Assembly: GCA_022867105.1 (NCBI GenBank)
Contig: JALHVH010000462.1
Span: forward strand, 1-6,333
DNA: 6,333 nt
Direction of reading: 5' to 3'
Source: Candidatus Aminicenantota bacterium
GTDB lineage: Bacteria; Acidobacteriota; Aminicenantia; Aminicenantales; Saccharicenantaceae
Shown here: piece by piece, positions 1 to 4,476 of the stretch
Numbering within the stretch: the first letter of the stretch is position 1
How the letters are laid out: the number at the start of each line of letters is the position of its first letter
Position numbers and translations under genes: made by a program
The notes under the pieces: generated by a model
Databases searched by the model: none
Told to the model about the DNA's origin: nothing
What the model saw: only the letters and a program-made list of their open reading frames with translations

Positions 1-285
1 GATGCCCTGGATGAAGAGAAGCTGGTAGATCGTCGTTCCGAGAAGTCCCAGCACTCCGACCTTCAGGAAATCCCCCCTCCCGAGGGAAAAGCCGCCGCGG
101 CGGAAGGCGAGGATGACAATAAAGATCGCCGCGGACAGGGCCAGCCGAATCCCATTGAACCCGTGCGGGGTGAACTCCCGCAAGGAAAACTTGATCAGGG
201 ACAGGTTGACGGCCCAGATCATGGTCGTCAGAAGCATCCAGAGGTCGGTCGTCTCGAACGCGGCCTTATTCTCGGTCTTCAGCAT
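1..285 (-). CDS. EamA/DMT-family transporter, N-terminal part (cut by window edge)
   Basis: This is the first 95 residues of a multi-pass inner-membrane transporter; the rest lies beyond base 1. I read three hydrophobic segments at about residues 15-35, 42-61 and 74-93. The pattern of a Trp-Ala-x-Asn segment followed by a basic, Phe-containing link and then FNGIRLALSA is typical of the first EamA repeat of the drug/metabolite transporter superfamily, whose full members have about 300 residues and ten helices. The ATG at 283-285 is chosen because an in-frame TGA lies one codon upstream; the ribosome binding site is weak. The gene starts 59 bp after the queF stop on the same strand, so it is probably co-transcribed with queF. 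The substrate cannot be read from the sequence. Uptake of a deazapurine or base would fit the neighbour but is only a guess. The family call is firm, the function open. Confidence 0.85.
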   Translation of the reverse strand, partial: MLKTENKAAFETTDLWMLLTTMIWAVNLSLIKFSLREFTPHGFNGIRLALSAAIFIVILAFRRGGFSLGRGDFLKVGVLGLLGTTIYQLLFIQGI

Positions 286-344
286 GGCTCAATTCGATTT
301 TGGCGGGTCCACGCGAAAAAGCGCGGAGAGAAGGGACCGGAGAC

Positions 345-755
345 TCATCCCCTCGCCGCCCGGGACCTCTTCCCGGGACGCGGGTAACAGGCTTCGATAA
401 TGGACCTGAGCCCCCCCCTGGGATTAAACTCGCCCGTAACGGCCGCCCGGACGGGACGGCAGGCTTTGACGACATCTTCGAGAACGCGATTGACGACGTT
501 CTCATAGAAGATGCCCAGGTTCCGGTAGGCCAGGAAGTATTCTTTCAAGGATTTCAGCTCCAGGACGCGCGCTTTCGGCTCGTAAAAAATGGTCAGCGTC
601 CCGAAATCCGGCAGACCGGTCTTCGGGCAGACCGAGGTGAACTCCGGGACCTCGATCCTGATCTCGTAGCCGGCGAATTGGTTGGGAAACGTATCGATCT
701 CCGGAAGCTTCTCCGAAAGCCCGGCTTTGGCTTCTTTTTCGGTATATCCGCTCAC
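345..755 (-). CDS. queF: NADPH-dependent 7-cyano-7-deazaguanine (preQ0) reductase QueF
   Basis: QueF reduces the nitrile of preQ0 to the aminomethyl group of preQ1 with two NADPH in the cytoplasm, a late step before queuine-type insertion into tRNA. The protein is the short, single-domain (type I) form. With the GTG start at 755 it has 136 residues. The catalytic Cys43 and Asp50 lie in PEFTSVCPKTGLPDFG, the QueF signature ELKSLK is at 66-71, the conserved Glu85 follows in IFYEN, and NPRGG is at 111-115. The position before that Glu is Tyr here, where the Bacillus subtilis enzyme has His. An ATG at 789-791 would add 12 residues, but it sits inside a strong -10 box. The GTG at 755 has a GAGGG ribosome binding site about six bases upstream, so I prefer it. 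It is the first gene of a minus-strand operon with the EamA transporter. Function is certain; the start is likely. Confidence 0.95.
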   Translation of the reverse strand: MSGYTEKEAKAGLSEKLPEIDTFPNQFAGYEIRIEVPEFTSVCPKTGLPDFGTLTIFYEPKARVLELKSLKEYFLAYRNLGIFYENVVNRVLEDVVKACRPVRAAVTGEFNPRGGLRSIIEACYPRPGKRSRAARG

Positions 756-789
756 TTTGTCCCTCGCTTTTCTTGAATTCGCGTCAAGC

Positions 790-818
790 ATTATATCTTA
801 GGGAAAAGCAGGGGTCAA
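790..818 (-). promoter_or_regulatory. Sigma-70-type promoter for queF, with -35 inside the palindromic element
   Basis: Read on the minus strand, TTGACC (813-818) is followed after exactly 17 bp by a perfect TATAAT (790-795). The start point would fall near 783, leaving a leader of about 28 nt with a GAGGG site before the GTG start at 755. The -35 lies in the terminal inverted repeat of the 806-1421 element and the -10 lies outside or at its edge, so this is a hybrid promoter. The match is seen directly; activity is inferred. Confidence 0.65.
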
Positions 819-831
819 ACCTACAATCTTA
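812..831. repeat. Left terminal inverted repeat of the palindromic element
   Basis: This is the outermost left arm, matching the reverse complement of 1396-1415 at 19 of 20 positions, with the single difference at the T/C of GTAGG versus GCAGG. Similarity continues weakly outward to an AAG at 806-808. Read outward (minus strand) it contains the TTGACC used as the -35 box of the queF promoter. Confidence 0.85.
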
Positions 832-916
832 CTTACTTAACGATTCTGTTAAGTCTGTTGACTCTCTTACATTTGGTGTGGGCTGGGGACTTGGACGGGA
901 TGGACTGAGCGGACCT

Positions 917-1080
917 TGAAGGTTTAGCCTTCCCGGATCGGCCTTCGAGGGAACCCTGCGCCTGAAGATGTTTGAGCTTGCTCAAGAGAACACAGACGCC
1001 GCAATATCATAATATTGAGGTTCTCTTACGTTTATTGCGGGTCGCTGAACAGTAAGATGGGATGAGGCCGAAACGGCCTT
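917..1080 (+). ncRNA. Candidate structured RNA module with H-type pseudoknot (strand uncertain)
   Basis: This segment is the part of the left arm that has no partner in the right arm, and it is dense in local structure. It has a small hairpin built on TTCCC 930-934 and GGGAA 949-953, and a TTGAGC/GCTCAA pair at 972-985. Two perfect 8-bp helices then interlock: AAGAGAAC 984-991 with GTTCTCTT 1020-1027, and CCGCAATA 999-1006 with TATTGCGG 1033-1040. The order of the four strands makes a classic H-type pseudoknot with connectors of 7, 13 and 5 nt. A strong AGGCCG-AAA-CGGCCT hairpin follows at 1065-1079. No coding sense is evident. I do not recognise an Rfam family. A guide-type RNA of an IS605-like element, a group II intron fragment or a retron part are possibilities without positive support. 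Either strand could be transcribed. Structure is seen; an RNA role is inferred. Confidence 0.4.
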
Positions 1081-1392
1081 GGAGGGCCGTGATGGGAGGG
1101 CATAGGAAAGGGCTGCAGCGACCATGCGGAGATCAGCCTGAGACGAGTGTCCGACGAGGGAAGCCGCAGGCCTCCGACGGCCCAAGGCTCCGAGGATGGG
1201 TTTCCTTCAGCTCATTAGATTAGCCTGGAGTCTTGGGCCTGAGGAGCCGAGAAGGACGCGAATCTCAGGCGATTCTTTATCGGAGCCGGGAGCAAAGCCC
1301 TTCCCTATGCCCTCCTCTTGATATCACGGCCATCGAGAGCCGTCCCGTCCATGCTATGAACCCAGCCCACACTAAATGGAAGAGAACCAGTT

Positions 1393-1423
1393 TGTTAAGA
1401 TTGCAGGTTTGACCCTGACTTGT
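1393..1423 (+). repeat. Right terminal repeat of the palindromic element
   Basis: This 31-bp block contains the right arm end (1396-1415 pairs with 812-831). It matches 2678-2708 in the same orientation at 26 of 31 positions without gaps. It carries the outward-facing TTGACC that serves as the -35 box of the next promoter. Confidence 0.8.
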
Positions 1424-1437
1424 TTAAATTGGATAAT
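1409..1437 (+). promoter_or_regulatory. Sigma-70-type promoter for the DUF6485/radical SAM operon
   Basis: TTGACC (1409-1414) lies 17 bp before GATAAT (1432-1437); each box matches the consensus at five of six positions. The -35 is inside the element's terminal repeat and the -10 is outside it. Transcription would begin at about 1443-1445, right at the ATG of the next gene, which predicts a leaderless or nearly leaderless mRNA. It is the mirror image of the queF promoter at the other end. Confidence 0.6.
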
Positions 1438-1443
1438 ACCTTT

Positions 1444-1647
1444 ATGAAAGAATGCAACGTCCGGCAGAACGCGAAGCGGTGCAACTGTTCCTGGGAGCCC
1501 TGCGACCGCAAAGGTCTCTGTTGCGAATGCCTCCAGTACCACTGGAGCCACAGAGAACTGCCGGCCTGCCTGTTCCCTGACGCCGTGGAGAAGACCTACG
1601 ACCGCTCCCTGCGGGCCTTCATCCAGCTTTACAAGGACAAGTGCTGA
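1444..1647 (+). CDS. Small cysteine-rich DUF6485-family protein
   Basis: This is a 67-residue soluble protein with nine cysteines. Cys4, Cys13, Cys15, Cys20, Cys26, Cys27, Cys29 and Cys42 fall in the pattern CNV...CNCSWEPC...GLCCECLQYH...LPACLFP, followed by the conserved-looking helix KTYDRSLRAFIQLYK and a C-terminal Cys67. From memory this matches the DUF6485 family of anaerobes, which has no established function. The Cys clusters and His33/His36 suggest zinc or iron-sulfur binding, but that is inference. The ATG at 1444 is chosen over a TTG 24 bases upstream because it fits the family's N-terminus and lies at the predicted transcription start; no clear Shine-Dalgarno sequence precedes it. 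The radical SAM gene begins five bases after its stop, so the two are one transcription unit and may act together, for example as partner or substrate. Confidence 0.8.
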   Translation: MKECNVRQNAKRCNCSWEPCDRKGLCCECLQYHWSHRELPACLFPDAVEKTYDRSLRAFIQLYKDKC

Positions 1648-1652
1648 CGATC

Positions 1653-2591
1653 ATGGCGCGCAAGGCCCCGAAACGGACATACGTCTACGGCCCCGTGCCG
1701 TCGAGGAGGCTCGGTCTCTCTCTGGGGGTGGACATCCTCCCCTTCAAGACATGCACTCTGGACTGCGTCTACTGCCAGCTCGGATCTTCCTCCCGGACGA
1801 CGGTCCGGCGGAAAGCCTTCTTTGATCCGCAGGACGTCCTCGGCCAGGTCCGGAAGGCCATCAACTCGGGGGCGCGCATCGATCACATCACCTTTTCGGG
1901 CTCTGGGGAACCGACGCTCAACCGGTCGCTCGGCGGGCTCATCCGCGGCATCAAGAAGATGACGGACATCCCCGTGGCCGTCCTGACCAATGCCACGCTG
2001 CTATCGCGGACAGACGTCCGGGAAGCGTTGAGGGCTGCGGACGTCGTGGTCCCTTCCTTTGACGCGGCGACGCCGGGACTGTTCAGGAGGGTCAACCGGC
2101 CCCACCGGTCCCTTTCCCTGAACCGGACGCTCAAGGGGCTGGGTGAATTCCGCCGGCGTTACAAGGGCGAGATCTGGCTCGAGATCATGCTGGTCAAGGG
2201 GATGAACGACTCTCCTGCCCATGTCCGCAAGCTCAAGGAGGCCATCGCCGCCATCCGGCCCGACCGGGTCCAACTCAACACGGTGGTCCGGCCGCCGGCT
2301 GTAAAGAGCGCCGGGCCGTTAAACGCCGCGGAGATGGAAAAGATCCGCGAAGCCATCGGCGTGGGCTGCGAGGTCACGGTCGACTTCCCGAAGACGGCCC
2401 AGATCTCTTCCCGCGGGGGCCTCGAGGCCGCCATTCTAGCCATGGTACGGAGGCGTCCCGTGACGGCGGAGGACATCGCCGCCTCCCTGGGCAGAGACCG
2501 CGCCTCCGTCCGCAAAGCCCTGGAGTCTCTCGAGTCGACAAAAAAGATCCGCCGGGCTTCGTTCAAAGGTAAGACTTTTTTTAGCAAGTAA
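1653..2591 (+). CDS. Radical SAM protein (COG0731/TYW1-like) with C-terminal winged-helix domain
   Basis: This 312-residue enzyme of the radical S-adenosylmethionine superfamily opens with YVYGPVPSRRLGLSLGVD, typical of the COG0731 Fe-S oxidoreductase group related to wybutosine synthesis enzymes. The 4Fe-4S cluster motif CxxxCxxC is at Cys34, Cys38 and Cys41, and a SAM-binding GSGEP motif is at 83-87, followed by the usual half-barrel strands (VAVLTNATLL, VVVPSFDAA, WLEIMLVKGMND). From about residue 265 the protein changes to a helix-turn-helix-like tail (VTAEDIAASLGRDRASVRKALESL) ending in a short beta wing, so a winged-helix accessory domain is likely. A GTG at 1641, overlapping the preceding stop, is an alternative start: AAGGA lies only three bases before it but about 15 before the ATG. 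It is coupled to the DUF6485 gene. The superfamily is certain; the reaction and substrate are unknown, and RNA modification is only a possibility by kinship. Confidence 0.92.
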   Translation: MARKAPKRTYVYGPVPSRRLGLSLGVDILPFKTCTLDCVYCQLGSSSRTTVRRKAFFDPQDVLGQVRKAINSGARIDHITFSGSGEPTLNRSLGGLIRGIKKMTDIPVAVLTNATLLSRTDVREALRAADVVVPSFDAATPGLFRRVNRPHRSLSLNRTLKGLGEFRRRYKGEIWLEIMLVKGMNDSPAHVRKLKEAIAAIRPDRVQLNTVVRPPAVKSAGPLNAAEMEKIREAIGVGCEVTVDFPKTAQISSRGGLEAAILAMVRRRPVTAEDIAASLGRDRASVRKALESLESTKKIRRASFKGKTFFSK

Positions 2592-2604
2592 GCCTGCAAC
2601 GCTC

Positions 2605-2645
2605 AAACCCTCGCTTTTCAGTCCTCGCTCGTTTTGCGAGGGTTT
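2605..2645 (+). terminator. Candidate intrinsic terminator after the radical SAM gene
   Basis: A perfect 10-bp inverted repeat, AAACCCTCGC (2605-2614) with GCGAGGGTTT (2636-2645), begins 13 bp after the radical SAM stop. An alternative, tighter hairpin pairs CCTCGC 2623-2628 with GCGAGG 2636-2641 around a 7-nt loop. The T run is formed by the end of the stem plus TTTC and is short, so termination may be modest. Placement after the operon and before ilvE fits a terminator. Confidence 0.55.
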
Positions 2646-2677
2646 CTGTAATTAGCGGACTGGAAAGAAATGCCGAC

Positions 2678-2708
2678 TGTTAAAAGTGTAGGTTTGACTC
2701 TTACTTGT
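2678..2708 (+). repeat. Isolated third copy of the palindromic element's end sequence
   Basis: This block matches the right end at 1393-1423 in direct orientation, 26 of 31 bases without gaps, sharing TGTTAA, TAGGTTTGAC and ACTTGT cores. Weaker similarity extends leftward to about 2661 (TGGAAAGAA versus TGGAAGAGAA). No matching second arm follows. Its TTGACT has no good -10 at 16-18 bp, so unlike the other two copies it does not form an obvious promoter. It looks like a solo end or relic of a related element and, with 1393-1423, brackets the DUF6485/radical SAM pair. A CTTG-rich stretch (2704-2727) follows immediately. Confidence 0.7.
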
Positions 2709-2861
2709 CTTGCCCTTGCTTGCCTTGTGTGCTAGGATGAACCTTCAAGCCCTTCGATCGGCGATCATGAAGAAACAGCGACGGAGGTAGTGTTTTCTTT
2801 TACGCTGAGCCTTTCGCACGAGAGGGATCGCCCGGTCTCAATCCCGGCATTCCTACGGTCC

Positions 2862-2867
2862 AAGGAG
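2862..2867 (+). promoter_or_regulatory. Ribosome binding site that fixes the ilvE start
   Basis: AAGGAG lies six bases before the ATG at 2874. It decides against a GTG at 2790 that would add 28 residues without family resemblance; that GTG has GGAGG only two bases upstream, which is too close. Confidence 0.8.
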
Positions 2868-2873
2868 TCTTCC

Positions 2874-3836
2874 ATGTTTCTTAACACCCATTTCCCCGGC
2901 GCCAGGAAATACTGGCACATGGGGACCTTTTACGACTGGTCCGAGGCCACATTCCATCCCATGAGCCATGCCCTTCACTACGGCACCTGCACGTTCGAGG
3001 GCATCCGCGCTTACGACACCGCCCGGGGGCCGGCCGTCTTCCGTCTGCCGGAGCACATCGACCGCTTCCTGCATTCGGCTTCGGTCATCAAGATGACATC
3101 TCCTTACTCCAAGGGCGAGATCCTCGAGTCCGTCAGGCTGGTCATGCGGGAGAACGGCCTCAAGAGCGCCTACATCCGCCCCCTTCTGTTCTACTCATAC
3201 GGCAATCTCGGGCTGGTCCCCAAGGCCTGCCCGGTCGAGCTGCTCATCGGGGCGTGGGAGTGGGGCGCTTACCTCGGGGAGAAGGCGGCCGAAGGGGTCT
3301 CGGCCCTCATTGTTCCCCACCGCAGGGTCCATCACAGCCAGCTGGACATGAGGGCCAAGCTGGGCGGGATCTATGTCCAGTCCACGATCTCCGGCCTGGA
3401 AGCTCGGGCCCAGGGTTATGACGAAGCGATCTTCCTGAACCTCGAAGGCCGCGTCGCCGAAGGGCCCGGGGAGAACATCTTCGTCGTCAAGGGCGGGTCC
3501 GTCAAGACCAACGGCATCGAAGAATCCGTGCTCGAGGGCATCACCCGGACCAGCCTGCTCCAGATCGCCGCCGACCGCGGCTTCCGGACCGAGATCGAGC
3601 CCATCACGAAAGAAGAGCTCTTCGGCGCCGACGAGGCCTTCTTCACGGGCACGGCCGTGGAGATCACGTCCATCGTCCGGGTGGCGGACGGGTCGAACCC
3701 TAAATCCGGGAAGATGGAGCGTTCCATCGGGGACGGCAAGCCCGGAAAGGTCTTCCTCGAGCTCAAGGCCGCTTTCAAGGACATCGTCACCGGGAAGGTC
3801 CCGAAATACGAGAAGTGGCTGACTTATGTCCGTTGA
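2874..3836 (+). CDS. ilvE: Branched-chain amino acid aminotransferase
   Basis: This PLP-dependent fold-type IV transaminase interconverts leucine, isoleucine or valine and their 2-oxo acids with glutamate/2-oxoglutarate in the cytoplasm. It has 320 residues, close to the usual 300-310. Family landmarks are in order: HYGTCTFEGIRAYD at 35-48, the phosphate-contacting Arg57 in FRLPEHIDR, the Schiff-base Lys162 in RAKLGGIYVQS, Glu196 in EGPGENIF (partner of the PLP ring nitrogen), LEGITRTSL at 220-228 and TGTAVEITSI at 258-267. The loop before LEGITR is slightly shorter than in Escherichia coli IlvE. D-amino-acid transaminase and aminodeoxychorismate lyase share the fold, but these motifs fit IlvE best. 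A weak promoter-like pair (TTGCCC 2710-2715, 17 bp, TAGGAT 2733-2738) lies upstream; no attenuator with branched-chain codons is visible. The next gene overlaps its 3' end by 11 bp. Confidence 0.93.
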   Translation: MFLNTHFPGARKYWHMGTFYDWSEATFHPMSHALHYGTCTFEGIRAYDTARGPAVFRLPEHIDRFLHSASVIKMTSPYSKGEILESVRLVMRENGLKSAYIRPLLFYSYGNLGLVPKACPVELLIGAWEWGAYLGEKAAEGVSALIVPHRRVHHSQLDMRAKLGGIYVQSTISGLEARAQGYDEAIFLNLEGRVAEGPGENIFVVKGGSVKTNGIEESVLEGITRTSLLQIAADRGFRTEIEPITKEELFGADEAFFTGTAVEITSIVRVADGSNPKSGKMERSIGDGKPGKVFLELKAAFKDIVTGKVPKYEKWLTYVR

Positions 3837-4467
3837 GAGCTGGACCGGAAAGAGGGGCGGAGGCGGACCGGCCGGACGCCTCTTCGATAAGCTCGATTCG
3901 CCCATCAAGATCCAGCGTTTTCTCGACCGGCTCGATTACAACTGCCTTCCCGGGACCCGGTCCCCCCTCTGGGTCGTCAGGGAAAGAAAGGCCAACTGCT
4001 TCGAGGGCGCGCTCTTCGCGGCCGCGGCCCTGCGGGCCATCGGCCATAAGCCGCTCATCGTGGATTTGATGGCGAGAAACGACGACGATCACGTCATCGC
4101 AGTATTCAAACGGCGCGGGCACTGGGGCGCGGTCGCCAAGTCGAATTTTTTGGTGCTCCGGTTCCGGGAGCCCGTCTACCGGACGGTCCGCGAGCTGGCC
4201 ATGTCCTATTTCGACATCTTTTTCAACACCCGGGACAGGAAATCCCTGCGGTCTTACTCGCCGCCAATCAGCCTCGCCCGGTTCGACCGGAAGAACTGGG
4301 AGACCACGGACGGGGACCTGGGCTATATCGGCGACGCCCTGAACGCGGCCCGTCATATCCGGATGATCACGCCGGCGATGGCCCGGGAGCTCGTCCCGGC
4401 GGATAGGGCCCTTCACCGGTCCGTTTACCTCGGGGCAAAGAAAGCGGGGATCTATAAGGCCAGGTAG
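3826..4467 (+). CDS. Transglutaminase-like superfamily protein of unknown function
   Basis: This 213-residue protein has no signal peptide or membrane segment. The middle of the sequence has the layout of a transglutaminase-like cysteine hydrolase core: Cys58 at the start of a helix (NCFEGALFAAAALRAIG), a strand leading to His89 (DDDHVIAVF), then GHWGAVAKSN with Asn107 or a nearby residue as possible third member of a Cys-His-Asn/Asp triad. I infer a peptidase, amidase or cross-linking fold from this order; the reaction is unknown. The N-terminus is Gly-rich (residues 8-17) and then helical (SPIKIQRFLDRLDYN). The C-terminal third (from about 145) matches nothing I know. The ATG overlaps the end of ilvE by 11 bp, so translation is probably coupled and the two are co-expressed, though no shared pathway is obvious. 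The gene ends 9 bp from the convergent decarboxylase gene. Confidence 0.75.
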   Translation: MSVESWTGKRGGGGPAGRLFDKLDSPIKIQRFLDRLDYNCLPGTRSPLWVVRERKANCFEGALFAAAALRAIGHKPLIVDLMARNDDDHVIAVFKRRGHWGAVAKSNFLVLRFREPVYRTVRELAMSYFDIFFNTRDRKSLRSYSPPISLARFDRKNWETTDGDLGYIGDALNAARHIRMITPAMARELVPADRALHRSVYLGAKKAGIYKAR

Positions 4468-4476
4468 CTTCCAGCA

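Larger units (their letters stand above)
806..1421. mobile_element. Giant imperfect palindrome (foldback/MITE-like element), no transposase
   Basis: These 616 bp without a convincing gene fold back on themselves. The nested arm pairs I can read are 812-831 with 1396-1415 (19/20), 864-887 with 1361-1384 (22/24), 892-903 with 1340-1351 (11/12), 1085-1093 with 1323-1331 (9/9), 1095-1114 with 1296-1315 (19/20), 1132-1143 with 1263-1273, and 1179-1191 with 1227-1239 (12/13), around an apical loop at 1192-1226. Most differences are transitions. The left arm alone contains an extra segment (about 904-1084) and a 7-bp hairpin at 835-841/848-854. The ends share the core AGGTTTGACCC facing outwards. 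A third end copy lies at 2678-2708, which favours a repeated mobile element mobilised in trans. No target-site duplication is clear. Alternatives are a large structured RNA locus of about 600 nt or an ancient inverted duplication. The palindrome is certain; its nature is inferred. Confidence 0.6.

Noticed and set aside
306..338. Terminator between queF and the transporter (GGTCC/GGACC with CGCG/CGCG)
   Set aside because: The stem is interrupted and no T run follows on the minus strand; the two genes are better read as one operon.
300..776. Long plus-strand frame opposite queF
   Set aside because: It is an antisense shadow of a clear QueF gene; the translation is Arg/Gly/Pro-rich with no family signal.
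980..1045. preQ1 riboswitch controlling queF
   Set aside because: A pseudoknot near queF is suggestive, but it lies upstream of the queF promoter at 790-818, has no preQ1-I-like conserved core that I can see, and would not be on the queF transcript.
982..1185. Minus-strand frame of 67 codons inside the palindrome
   Set aside because: It has low-complexity composition, no recognisable motif and no ribosome binding site, and it lies wholly in palindromic, hairpin-rich DNA.
2704..2727. CTTG-rich stretch as a microsatellite or CRISPR-like repeat
   Set aside because: The units are irregular and the tract is short; there is no repeat-spacer structure.
2767..2790. Seven-residue leader peptide (MKKQRRR) upstream of ilvE
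   Set aside because: It has no Leu, Ile or Val codons and no following attenuator hairpins, so the attenuation model for a branched-chain gene is not supported.
3195..3908. Minus-strand frame of 237 codons opposite ilvE
   Set aside because: It is antisense to a well-supported ilvE with all catalytic motifs; the composition is typical of a GC-rich shadow frame.
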